NCBI GenBank assembly: GCA_010206225.2
Contig: VIQU02000013.1
Span: 27,406-91,405, forward strand
DNA: 64,000 nt
Direction of reading: 5' to 3'
From: Lachnospiraceae bacterium MD308
GTDB lineage: Bacteria; Bacillota; Clostridia; Lachnospirales; Lachnospiraceae
Every line of letters starts with the position of its first letter. Positions within the stretch are counted from its first letter, which is position 1. The position numbers were made by a program, and so were the translations under genes. Shown piece after piece: positions 41,089-49,809 of this stretch. The notes beneath the pieces are model-generated. The model ran no database searches. It was not told where the DNA came from and saw only the letters and a program-made list of their open reading frames with translations.

Positions 41089-43812
41089 TCACCTATCCCC
41101 AAGTTCTTTTTTCCCAAGCCGCACTTCTTCCATCTCTTTTTTCAGTTCTGCTCCCATAGAATCAAAGAGATAACTTTTCGCTCCGCTCTTTGTTTTTCCA
41201 TATTCTTCCTCAAGCTGTTTCCTAATCAGCTTTACTTCTTCAAGAAACTCTCTTGCGGAAATCAATGTTCCTCCCTGTCCCAGAGTCACCACCTGCTCAA
41301 CTCCGTCAGAAGTAACCACCGTTACATGATACTTCCGCCCGATTTCATGCACTACTTTTTCAATATACTGGTCCGCAGTCTCAGCCTCTTTCGTGTAGAC
41401 CACATGTATATTATGATACTTCTGAATTTCCAGAGCATAGCCATCCACCTTGTAAGCATCAAAAACCAGAATTACAACACATTTTTTGAATCCCTGATAG
41501 TTGCACAGAATATCCATGAGCTTTCCCCGTGCCCCTTCGATATTATCCTTTGCCAGCTCCTTTAGCTCCTCCCACGCAAAGATAACATTATATCCGTCTA
41601 CAAGAAGATATTCTTTTAAAGGCTTCTCTTTCTTTTTATACCCTTTTTCGGATAACGAAGACACTGTTTTTGACGCCGTATATGCTCTTGATTCATACTT
41701 TCCATAGGTCCGGATAAATATATCTTCCAGCTCTTTTTCTTCTTTCCTGCTGAAAGAACGCATCTGCGGCGCTTCCTTTCCGACCGGAAGTCTCCCTGCC
41801 CCATTTTTTCTTCCTGACATTTCCTGCAATGGTTCATCTATGTCTTCCTTAAGCCACCTTTTCAACTGGCTTTCGATATGCATATGTTCTTTTACTTCAT
41901 CCCACGGCACATGAAATCCTGCCCCGTGTGAACAGAATATGGAACCCGACGGATTTTCCATATCCCTCTCAGGTTCATAGCCTATCATCCCGATTATCTC
42001 CTCTGGGTTATGGCACGGCTCATAGCCTTTATATTCAAGAGACACTTGTCCTCTTCCCTTCGTATAGATCAGAATCTCCTTCTGATAATCACGCATCACC
42101 GCCACCGGCGCGCTTCCGGTAAATATTGTCATCTCCCCGTCAGTCTCCGAATCCTGCATATCCCCATTCATTCTCTGAATGTCCGTCATCACCCGCCCCA
42201 TCATCTCCGTGGGGACCTCGATACGGAACGTATAATATGGCTCTAACAGCACACTTTCCGCCTGCATAAGTCCCTGACGCACCGCACGGTATGTTGACTG
42301 CCTGAAATCGCCGCCCTCTGTATGTTTCAGATGGGCGCGTCCTGCCGCCAGTGTTATCTTCATATCCGTGATCATAGAACCTGTCAGCACTCCCCGATGC
42401 TGTTTTTCCGCCAAATGTGTAAGAATCAGCCTTTGCCAGTTCTTATCAAGCGTATCCTCACTGCATGCCGTCTCAAAAGCAAGTCCACTCCCTCGCTCCC
42501 CCGGCTCCAGAATCAGATGGACCTCTGCATAATGTCTGAGAGGTTCAAAATGCCCTATACCCTCTACAGTTGTCTTTATTGTTTCTTTATATACGATATT
42601 ACCCGTCCCAAACTCCACCGACATGCCAAAACGTTCCAGAATCAGGCTCTTTAATATCTCTGTCTGGACTTCTCCCATAAGACGGACATGAATCTCTGAA
42701 AGCTCCTCGTTCCAGACAATCTTAAGCATCGGATCTTCCTCTTCAAGCTGCCGTAGGTTCCTTAACATCGTATGCACATCACAGCCCTCAGGCAGGATAA
42801 CCTGATAGTTTAATACTGGCTCTAAAACAGGCTTTTCTGACTCGCCTTCTACTCCGATTCCTTCTCCTGCACGCGTGCTGTTAATTCCTGTAACAGCACA
42901 GATCATACCCGTTCTGACCTCCGTAACTGCCTCGAACTTTTCACCTGAATATATCCGGATCTGACTTACCTTTTCATCCTCTTTCAAAACATCCCTCACC
43001 CGAAGTCTTCCGCCCGTCACCTTCAGATGTGTAAGACGGTTTCCCTGCGGATCCCGGGATATCTTAAATACCCGTGCGCCAAACTTCTCCTTGCTCTCCG
43101 ACATATTTTCCAATATATCCTCTGTCACATCTCCGATACAAAAGCCTGCAAAATCAGAGATTCCGTTCAAAAGCTCTTGTATTCCCTGAAGCTTTAACGC
43201 AGATCCAAAGTAACAAGGAAACACCTTCCGCTTAGCAATCAGTCTCCCAATCGTCCCCTTTTTCAACGTTTCTATCTCCAAGTACTCTTCCATAGCCTCT
43301 TCATCGTACATGGCGAGATGTTCATATAATACATCCTTTTGCATATCAAAAGAAACGCAGCCTTCATCAAGGCCGCGGCTCAGTTCCTCAAGAAGCTTGC
43401 ATTTGTCCGTCCCTTCCTGATCCATCTTGTTAACAAAAAGGAACACAGGTATTCCATATAATCTCAAAAGTTTCCACAAAGTACGGGTGTGCCCCTGCAT
43501 ACCGTCCGCTGCGCTGACCACCAGAACCGCCGCGTCAAGCACTCTAAGCGTCCTCTCCATCTCAGCAGAAAAATCTACATGCCCCGGCGTGTCCAAGAGC
43601 GTCACATGCAAATTTTCCATATCGAATACCGCCTGCTTTGAAAAGATTGTAATACCGCGCGCTCTCTCAAGTTCAAAATTATCCAGAAAGGCATTGCCGT
43701 GATCCACGCGTCCGGGTTTCCTGATCTTTCCTGTCAGATACAGAATGCCCTCAGAAAGCGTCGTCTTTCCCGCATCTACATGCGCCAATATTCCTAATAC
43801 TATATTTTTCAT
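41089..43812 (-). CDS. EF-G/TetM-like ribosomal GTPase fused to a Rae1/YacP-like NYN nuclease domain
   Basis: A 907-residue protein. The N-terminal ~650 residues are a translational GTPase of the ribosomal-protection type: G1 AHVDAGKTT, RGITIF, G3 DTPGHVDF, G4 NKMD, and EF-G-like domains III-V. From ~734 it continues as a NYN/PIN-like domain resembling B. subtilis Rae1 (YacP): YLLVDGYNVIFAWEEL, LVFDAYKV, TKEAETADQYIEK and TSDGVEQ, with the acidic residues D739, D785, D814 and D836 that such nucleases use. Rae1 cleaves mRNA in the ribosomal A site. A factor that docks at the A site and cuts mRNA is a natural inference. Tetracycline resistance is not claimed. Confidence 0.88.
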   Translation of the reverse strand: MKNIVLGILAHVDAGKTTLSEGILYLTGKIRKPGRVDHGNAFLDNFELERARGITIFSKQAVFDMENLHVTLLDTPGHVDFSAEMERTLRVLDAAVLVVSAADGMQGHTRTLWKLLRLYGIPVFLFVNKMDQEGTDKCKLLEELSRGLDEGCVSFDMQKDVLYEHLAMYDEEAMEEYLEIETLKKGTIGRLIAKRKVFPCYFGSALKLQGIQELLNGISDFAGFCIGDVTEDILENMSESKEKFGARVFKISRDPQGNRLTHLKVTGGRLRVRDVLKEDEKVSQIRIYSGEKFEAVTEVRTGMICAVTGINSTRAGEGIGVEGESEKPVLEPVLNYQVILPEGCDVHTMLRNLRQLEEEDPMLKIVWNEELSEIHVRLMGEVQTEILKSLILERFGMSVEFGTGNIVYKETIKTTVEGIGHFEPLRHYAEVHLILEPGERGSGLAFETACSEDTLDKNWQRLILTHLAEKQHRGVLTGSMITDMKITLAAGRAHLKHTEGGDFRQSTYRAVRQGLMQAESVLLEPYYTFRIEVPTEMMGRVMTDIQRMNGDMQDSETDGEMTIFTGSAPVAVMRDYQKEILIYTKGRGQVSLEYKGYEPCHNPEEIIGMIGYEPERDMENPSGSIFCSHGAGFHVPWDEVKEHMHIESQLKRWLKEDIDEPLQEMSGRKNGAGRLPVGKEAPQMRSFSRKEEKELEDIFIRTYGKYESRAYTASKTVSSLSEKGYKKKEKPLKEYLLVDGYNVIFAWEELKELAKDNIEGARGKLMDILCNYQGFKKCVVILVFDAYKVDGYALEIQKYHNIHVVYTKEAETADQYIEKVVHEIGRKYHVTVVTSDGVEQVVTLGQGGTLISAREFLEEVKLIRKQLEEEYGKTKSGAKSYLFDSMGAELKKEMEEVRLGKKELGDR

Positions 43813-43859
43813 TATCCGTATATCCTACCCTCACTGGAGTTACTACTAGAAATTACCGT

Positions 43860-44327
43860 TTAATAATCGTAATCATCATAGTCATCGTAATCATTTCTTC
43901 TTCGTCTGCCCTTACTTCTGCCGCTTCCGCCGTCGAACAGAGAGCGAATCAGCCTGAATATTCCCAGCACCACGGCGCGCACGACTACAAACGCGATAAA
44001 CATCGCCATAAACCCTGCGACACCTGCTACGATATCATCAAAATCCATTGTTCCGGTTCCCGTAATCCCCTGACCGATCTCAATGGCAAATACGATCACG
44101 ATAATCACTGTAAACACATAGATCCAAGCAATTACCAGCACGTGGTTCTCACTTAGAAGCTTAAACAACGGATAGATGACAAAGAGCATCCCCATACCAA
44201 GAAATCCAATCACAAGAAAATGCAGCTCCTTATCCGAAAAAACCGTCTCAAAGCTATCGTTCCATGTCATGATCATATCATGGATCACTGCAATCATCTT
44301 AACAATTACGTACAAAAAGTTAGCCAT
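43860..44327 (-). CDS. Uncharacterised four-span membrane protein with basic tail
   Basis: A 155-residue protein with about four hydrophobic segments (LHFLVIGFLGMGMLFVIYPLF, VLVIAWIYVFTVIIVIVFA, VAGVAGFMAMFIAFVVVRAV) and a C-terminal tail that is first basic (RSKGRRRRN) then DYDDYDDYDY. Not recognised. It may be transcribed separately from the GTPase gene 48 bases downstream. Confidence 0.75.
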   Translation of the reverse strand: MANFLYVIVKMIAVIHDMIMTWNDSFETVFSDKELHFLVIGFLGMGMLFVIYPLFKLLSENHVLVIAWIYVFTVIIVIVFAIEIGQGITGTGTMDFDDIVAGVAGFMAMFIAFVVVRAVVLGIFRLIRSLFDGGSGRSKGRRRRNDYDDYDDYDY

Positions 44328-44382
44328 AATATCCCCTTTTCTTTTGTTTTATACTCCATTTTTCCATTGAAGTATTATAACG

Positions 44383-44411
44383 CAAAAGCTGCCAGACATC
44401 AAGTCTGGCAG
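44383..44411 (-). terminator. Intrinsic terminator after tusA-like gene
   Basis: A perfect 9-bp stem (CTGCCAGAC / GTCTGGCAG, loop of 5) followed on the minus strand by CTTTTGCG. Confidence 0.85.
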
Positions 44412-44424
44412 ACAATGTTAAGAA

Positions 44425-44628
44425 TTATTCGATTATAATCTCAAATCCTGTATCAATCTCTTTTGTCGTTGTCTTTTTACCGCGGTCTTTTGCCAGCTTT
44501 TCCACATTGGTTCTCTGGTGCGGCTCACTAACCAATACTTTTACCGGTCCATCAGCGCTCTTTAAAGCTTCTGCCGTTAGCATAATCGGCTCCGGGCAGG
44601 AAAGACCTCTTGCATCTACTTCCTTCAT
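44425..44628 (-). CDS. TusA/SirA-like sulfur-carrier protein
   Basis: A 67-residue TusA-fold protein with the conserved DARGLSCPEPI motif, whose cysteine carries persulfide or selenide sulfur. It lies 14 bases after the YedE-like permease gene. This pairing is common in sulfur or selenium trafficking loci. The protein lacks the C-terminal extension of YedF. Confidence 0.92.
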   Translation of the reverse strand: MKEVDARGLSCPEPIMLTAEALKSADGPVKVLVSEPHQRTNVEKLAKDRGKKTTTKEIDTGFEIIIE

Positions 44629-44642
44629 AATCCAAAGTCCTC

Positions 44643-45737
44643 CTATTTTACATTTTCTCGTTTATTTGTGAATGTGATGATAAAGCATACAATAATACAG
44701 ATGATTACCGCCACTTTTCCCGCCGGCGTTGCTGCTCCTGCTACAACCTCGTTCGTCTCTGCGTTAAGCGCTGTTCCGCTTGACGCAAGTCCTAAGTTAT
44801 GACAAAGAGCTGCGCCGACGAATAATCCAAGCACTGTCACGGCCGCATCGGATGAACCCTGCCCCGCTAAAATCAACTGACGGAGCGGACAGCCTCCTGC
44901 CAGCACTGCCGCAAATCCAACTGCGTACATGCCAAGGATGTTCCAAAGATGATTGGAGTGTGCGATGATTCCCGGCGTATCAAATCCCGGAACAAATCTT
45001 CCTGTCGCAACGTTAAATATCAGCATTACAACAAACACTCCGCCGATTACCGTCAGAAGATCAAAGTTCTTCATAAGGATCACGTCACGGATACCGCCGG
45101 CAAAACACATTCTTGACTTCTGCGCAAGCGCGCCGAATACAAGACCGCCAAGCAGAGATAAGATGATCGGCGCATGCATACTTCCCGGACCTGCTTCGCT
45201 TGCTTTCAGGAGTCCAAAAGCTGCAAGTACAAGTATGCCGACCAAAAGGAACGGCAGCACTGTTCCGCTCTCTTTCCCCGTATCATGGGAACGTCCAAGA
45301 CTGAAGCCCTGTTTTAATGCAAACGTACCTGTTGCAACACCAAGGATAAACCCTATCAATGCAACCCATGCGTTAAAATCTCCTGCAGACATACGGATTA
45401 CCATACGAAGCGGACAGCCTAAGAATACCAGCGAGCCGATCATGATTACCATACCCAGAACAAACCGGATCATCGGCGATGAACCCGCTGTTGAACGGTA
45501 TTCCTTTGTCACTGCTGAAATCAGGAACGCCCCCAATACCAGCCCTACAATCTCTGGTCTTGCATACTGCACTACTTCCGCCTGATGCATTCCTAATGCG
45601 CCTGCCATATCACGCACAAAACACGCGATACAAAAAGCCATGTTAGCCGGATTCCCGAAATACGCAAGAATTGCCGCGACAACTCCGCAGAGGATTCCAG
45701 CCACTGCAAGTTTCTTCTTTGAATCGTACAAATTCAT
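44643..45737 (-). CDS. YeeE/YedE-family membrane transporter (sulfur or selenium related)
   Basis: A 364-residue protein with about ten membrane segments and the family cysteine motifs GCPLRMVIRMS and GGCPLRQLILAGQG, which mark the thiosulfate/selenium-type YeeE/YedE channels. The downstream TusA-like carrier would accept the imported sulfur species. Members next to TusA/YedF are often annotated as selenium transport (YedE), but no selD or selA is in the window, so the element carried is open. Confidence 0.9.
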   Translation of the reverse strand: MNLYDSKKKLAVAGILCGVVAAILAYFGNPANMAFCIACFVRDMAGALGMHQAEVVQYARPEIVGLVLGAFLISAVTKEYRSTAGSSPMIRFVLGMVIMIGSLVFLGCPLRMVIRMSAGDFNAWVALIGFILGVATGTFALKQGFSLGRSHDTGKESGTVLPFLLVGILVLAAFGLLKASEAGPGSMHAPIILSLLGGLVFGALAQKSRMCFAGGIRDVILMKNFDLLTVIGGVFVVMLIFNVATGRFVPGFDTPGIIAHSNHLWNILGMYAVGFAAVLAGGCPLRQLILAGQGSSDAAVTVLGLFVGAALCHNLGLASSGTALNAETNEVVAGAATPAGKVAVIICIIVCFIITFTNKRENVK

Positions 45738-45908
45738 GTAACTTTCCTCTCTTTCTCTTTTGAGTAACTCATTATAACTACTCTTACATTATGAACTTAT
45801 ACGAATGCGATGTCCAATTGATATTGTACATAAATTAATTTACTTATTATTTTTTTCTATATATATTAATACAATATATTGAGTATATAAACTGTTCGGC
45901 TACATCAT

Positions 45909-47288
45909 CTACTCCCTCTTGCAAAGCTTCTGATAGTCTACATGATGCCCCACATATTTGTATGCTGGACGGATAATCTTCCCCTTATTTACCAGTTCCT
46001 CGAGCCTGTGCGCGCTCCAGCCGGATATTCTTGATATCGCAAAAATCGGGGTGAACAGCTCCGTTGGAATTCCAAGCATAGAATATACAAGCCCGCTGTA
46101 AAAATCCACATTTGCACAGATCGGTTTGAACAGCCTTCTTCTCTCCATCAGAAGCTTTGAGGAGATATCCTCAACCATATTATAAAGCGCGAATTCCTCT
46201 TCCATTCCTTTCGCTACGGAAAGCCTCTGTGCATAATCTTTTAGTACAACTTCTCTCGGGTCTGAAATCGTATAGACCGCGTGCCCCATACCGTAGATCA
46301 GCCCTGCTTTGTCAAATGCTTCTTTATCCAGTATTTTCACCAAATAATCCGTCACAGCTTTCTCATCTCTAATATCCGGACAATTTGTTTTAAGATCATC
46401 AAACATCTGCATAACCTTCAGGTTCGCACCGCCGTGACGAGGGCCTTTCAGAGACGACATAGACGCTGCCACAGCCGAATAAGTATCTGTTCCCGAACTT
46501 GTCACCACGTGATTGGTAAAAGTACTGTTATTACCGCCTCCGTGATCTGCATGAAGTACAAGGGCGATATCAAGCACCTTTGCTTCAAGTTGCGTATATT
46601 TTCCATCCTTGCGGAGCATATACAGAATATTTTCCGCCGTAGAAAGCTCTGGCTTCGGCGGACGCACCATCAATGTTTTATCAAAATGGAACATCCGGTA
46701 CGCATAATAAGCGTACACACTCATCATAGGCATCTTCGCGATCAACTGCAGAGACTGCCGCAGCACATTCGACACAGATATGTCATCCGGTCTTGCGTCA
46801 TAAGAATACAGAAGCACGATACATTTCTGCAAAGCATTCATAATATTTGCCGGAGGCGCTTTCATAACTACGTCTCTGACAAACTGCCCGGAAAGCTCAC
46901 GTAAGCTTCCCAGTATCTTAATAAAACTTTCAAATTCATCATTTCCCGGAAGTTTGCCAAAGAGGAGCAGATAAGTTGCCTCCTCAAACAAGAACCGCTC
47001 TCTTCCTCCGGCGCCTACAATGTCCTTCACATTAACTCCCTGATAGAAAAGCTCGCCTTCTACCGGGTAAGACTTCCCGTTTACCCGCTTCATCGCCACC
47101 ACATCTGATATCTCGGTTAGACCTGTCAGGACACCCTTCCCGTTAGAATCACGCAACCCCCGTTTTACATCATATTCAAGATAAAGATTCTGGTCTATAG
47201 CGCCGGAACGCATACAGTTATCAACCAGTTCCTCAAACTTAATATCTAGTTTCTCCCCAAGCTCCATCATAGAATGTATATTTTCCAT
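45909..47288 (-). CDS. Citrate/2-methylcitrate synthase family protein
   Basis: A 459-residue citrate synthase. The active-site residues are seen in LHADHGGGNNST, GMGHAVYTISDPR and CANVDFYSG, and SSLKGPRHGGAN is conserved. It condenses acetyl-CoA with oxaloacetate (or propionyl-CoA in the methylcitrate branch). An N-terminal extension of about 100 residues relative to short bacterial forms is present. No aconitase or isocitrate dehydrogenase gene flanks it. Confidence 0.93.
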   Translation of the reverse strand: MENIHSMMELGEKLDIKFEELVDNCMRSGAIDQNLYLEYDVKRGLRDSNGKGVLTGLTEISDVVAMKRVNGKSYPVEGELFYQGVNVKDIVGAGGRERFLFEEATYLLLFGKLPGNDEFESFIKILGSLRELSGQFVRDVVMKAPPANIMNALQKCIVLLYSYDARPDDISVSNVLRQSLQLIAKMPMMSVYAYYAYRMFHFDKTLMVRPPKPELSTAENILYMLRKDGKYTQLEAKVLDIALVLHADHGGGNNSTFTNHVVTSSGTDTYSAVAASMSSLKGPRHGGANLKVMQMFDDLKTNCPDIRDEKAVTDYLVKILDKEAFDKAGLIYGMGHAVYTISDPREVVLKDYAQRLSVAKGMEEEFALYNMVEDISSKLLMERRRLFKPICANVDFYSGLVYSMLGIPTELFTPIFAISRISGWSAHRLEELVNKGKIIRPAYKYVGHHVDYQKLCKRE

Positions 47289-47354
47289 ATTAACTGCTCC
47301 CTTCTTTATTAACCTGATTCTTGTTTCTTCCTGCTGCCTGTGCGTTTTAATTCC

Positions 47355-48080
47355 TCAGTTCTTTTCAATTCCGGAAATCCGGCTTATCTTCTCTAAAAAT
47401 AGGTAGTTAAAAAGAGCCATCACCCGTCCGACTCCAATAACGGCAAGCACTGTTCCTATACCGATTCCAATGATATGACCCGCGAATACAAAGCTTAGTG
47501 TAATGGTAAGGCAGATATTGAAGGTATCAAAACAGTTCTTGACAAAACCTACATTCTTTCCTGAAAAATCACTCAACGCCTGTACGATCCCATCTCCCGG
47601 ATTCGGGACAATCCTCATATCCAGCGACAAGACCGCTCCTACTCCTGTAAGAATGATCGCAAGAATAAGAAGCAAAAGCCTCCCAGCAAAACTTCCAGCA
47701 AATGTCCCGGCGCAGTCACTCTCAAGCTCTGGGAGCATCACTGAAAACAGATTCATAAATCTCGTAAACATCAGACAGAGAGGAATCTGCAGAACATCTG
47801 CCGCAACCGCTTTTTTTAAGTCCGTCACTCTGACCTTCCCAGATCGTCCGCTTCTTTTAGACATCACCGTATGCAGAAGCACCTCAATTAATACAAATAT
47901 GGCGTACCACAAAAATGTCATATCTCCGAAATTGACATCTAATATCGTCGATATACTGAAAGATACTGAAATGATCGGCGATACACCAAGCCCTGTCTTC
48001 GTGTTAAGTGTAATACCGAATGCCAGAATCAAAAGTCCTGCCAGATAAAAAATCACCCGATAGCCTTTTTCCTTCTTCAC
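47355..48080 (-). CDS. YczE/DUF6198-family membrane protein
   Basis: A 241-residue protein with about five to six membrane segments and YczE-type motifs (GITLNTKTGLGVSPI, NPGDGIVQALS and FVKNCFDTFNICL). The family is of unknown function; YczE is adjacent to surfactin genes in Bacillus. A structured leader of about 110 bases with several hairpins precedes it, suggesting regulated expression. Confidence 0.85.
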   Translation of the reverse strand: MKKEKGYRVIFYLAGLLILAFGITLNTKTGLGVSPIISVSFSISTILDVNFGDMTFLWYAIFVLIEVLLHTVMSKRSGRSGKVRVTDLKKAVAADVLQIPLCLMFTRFMNLFSVMLPELESDCAGTFAGSFAGRLLLLILAIILTGVGAVLSLDMRIVPNPGDGIVQALSDFSGKNVGFVKNCFDTFNICLTITLSFVFAGHIIGIGIGTVLAVIGVGRVMALFNYLFLEKISRISGIEKN

Positions 48081-48101
48081 TTGTTATGTACCTCCTTTTG
48101 C

Positions 48102-48215
48102 GTTGGCAAGTATGACTTCTATGCCAACTGATGTCAGGGCAAAATAGTCTGCCCGCACGATATCTGCAAAAATACCCGGCCGCCAGACAAAATGAAAGTC
48201 TGACAGTCAGGTATT
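48102..48215 (-). promoter_or_regulatory. Structured leader of the yczE-like gene
   Basis: Three hairpins in a row on the minus strand: CAGAC/GTCTG (48184-48188 and 48198-48202), GGGCA/TGCCC (48137-48141 and 48150-48154) and GTTGGCA/TGCCAAC (48102-48108 and 48122-48128). The last ends 2 bases before the AAAAGGAGG ribosome binding site. No known riboswitch class recognised; the first hairpin could instead end the degV transcript. Confidence 0.45.
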
Positions 48216-48250
48216 ACCGCCTTTGGAAAATATCCTGTATTGTTACTATA

Positions 48251-49108
48251 TCACATTTTTCCAGAAATTCCAACTACTCCGAATGCACCTGGTCCTCCGT
48301 GTGTGGTAATGACACCTCCCGTCTGCACCCATGTCACTTTCTTTGCTCCGCACTTTAAAGCTGCTCCTTCTGCATTTTCTCTCACCTCGTCTGACATGCG
48401 CGGTGAACAGATCAGCCATATCTCATCCAGATCAAGCTTATGCTCTCTGATATAATCTGTAACCAGTCCTGCAACAATCTTTTTCATACTTCCTCTATGC
48501 TTTTTCGTCGCTTTCAGATATCCGTCCAGAATATCGATCTGGGGATGTATCTTTAAAAGTGTACCGCAGAGAGCCGCGGTGTTGCTTACTCTGCCTCCAG
48601 CACGCAGAAATTCAAGTTTGTCCGGTACAAAACACATGCGGACACTTTCTGACACTTCTCTTGCTTTTTCTGCCGCTTCAGAAACCGTCCATTCTGGATG
48701 CTTTTTAAGAAGCTCTGCCATTGTTACCACAACCGCATACTGTCCTACCGACACATGCTTCGTATCAATACTGGTAACGTAATCTCTTCCCTCCGCCGCA
48801 ATCTGTCCGCTTTGATAAGAACAGGTTGTCACGGATGAGTATGCCAGATATAAAATCTGTCCATCCGGATGCTCCCCATGGATGCGGTCAAATATCTTTT
48901 CAAAATCTTCCGGTACACTCCCGCTTGTCTTCGGAAGCTTTCCTGTCCTCTCATAAAATTCACATACCTCTTCTGCCGGAAATGTCGCGTCATCTTTCGT
49001 AACCTCTCCGAAGGATACATGCATTGGCACAATATAAATCCCATACTTTTCCGCCACTTCATCTGTAATATCTGAGCCTGTCTCTGCAAGTAAAATTATC
49101 TTTCCCAT
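48251..49108 (-). CDS. DegV-family fatty-acid-binding protein
   Basis: A 285-residue DegV protein: ILLAETGSDITDEVAEKYGI, the KTSGSVPEDF loop, CFVPDKLEFLRAGGRVS and the C-terminal GVITTHGGPGAFGVV. DegV proteins bind fatty acids and deliver them to fatty acid kinase (FakB role). The start at 49108 follows AAAGGAGAAAACC, 11 codons inside the longest frame. Divergent from the TetR gene. Confidence 0.93.
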   Translation of the reverse strand: MGKIILLAETGSDITDEVAEKYGIYIVPMHVSFGEVTKDDATFPAEEVCEFYERTGKLPKTSGSVPEDFEKIFDRIHGEHPDGQILYLAYSSVTTCSYQSGQIAAEGRDYVTSIDTKHVSVGQYAVVVTMAELLKKHPEWTVSEAAEKAREVSESVRMCFVPDKLEFLRAGGRVSNTAALCGTLLKIHPQIDILDGYLKATKKHRGSMKKIVAGLVTDYIREHKLDLDEIWLICSPRMSDEVRENAEGAALKCGAKKVTWVQTGGVITTHGGPGAFGVVGISGKM

Positions 49109-49203
49109 GGTTTTCTCCTTTAGCTTCATACGTATCATCATAAGTTTGACATGTAGTTTTTATTACTACTTATTATTGTATCTCACCGCCTTCCATGATA
49201 CAA

Positions 49204-49228
49204 TTTACAGATAGGTACAATATGTAAA
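49204..49228. promoter_or_regulatory. Inverted repeat TTTACA-N13-TGTAAA in the TetR promoter region
   Basis: TTTACA (49204-49209) and TGTAAA (49223-49228) lie about 20 bases before the TetR start codon. A related TTTACAAA/TTTGTAAA repeat occurs before the acyl-CoA synthetase gene. Possible TetR operator. Confidence 0.45.
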
Positions 49229-49245
49229 CTTTTAGGAGAAAAGAC

Positions 49246-49809
49246 ATGAAACATGATGTTTCTTTAATGAAAAGCATTTTAGGGAAAAATTTTACAAAAA
49301 GAAACCGATTCACCAGACAATGCATCGGTGAATCGATTATCGCTTTAATGCAGAATAAACTTTTTGAAGATATTACCATATCAGATATTGTCAAAAAAGC
49401 AGGCGTATCCCGTATGACCTTCTACCATTATTTCCAGTCAAAAACAGAGGCCCTCAACAGCTATCTTCACGAGATCATCGAACTGTATCTGGAGGAGTGC
49501 AACCGTTCCATCGGCATAGAAACCTTCTATGACGCTGCGCACATCCGTCATGCTTTTTTATTCTTTGACCAGTATGCCATATTCTTTCTCACTCTGGCCA
49601 ATGCAAACCTCCACTCTCTGATGCTCCATGCCATTGACGAATATCTCACCAAGCTGGTTGCTCCCGTTTATCCACACTCCGCCTATGAGCTTTATTACTA
49701 CGGCGGAGCGCTTCTAAACGTCTTTTTAAAATGGGAAGCCGGCGGCAAACAAGAGTCCGTGGACGAAATCGTACAAGTTATCTGCCATTGCAGTAACATT
49801 GACAGTTAG
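49246..49809 (+). CDS. TetR-family transcriptional regulator
   Basis: A 187-residue TetR-like protein. The HTH is clear: ISDIVKKAGVSRMTFYHYFQSKTEAL, followed by an unassigned ligand domain. TAGGAGAAAAGAC precedes the start. It converges on the acyl-CoA synthetase gene with a 4-base overlap of the stop codons and is divergent from degV. Both are lipid-related, so it may sense an acyl compound. Confidence 0.9.
   Translation: MKHDVSLMKSILGKNFTKRNRFTRQCIGESIIALMQNKLFEDITISDIVKKAGVSRMTFYHYFQSKTEALNSYLHEIIELYLEECNRSIGIETFYDAAHIRHAFLFFDQYAIFFLTLANANLHSLMLHAIDEYLTKLVAPVYPHSAYELYYYGGALLNVFLKWEAGGKQESVDEIVQVICHCSNIDS

Noticed and set aside
41089..43812. Reading the TetM-like gene as a tetracycline resistance determinant
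   Set aside because: The GTPase core matches the family but the fused NYN domain and chromosomal housekeeping setting argue for another role; resistance cannot be inferred from family membership.
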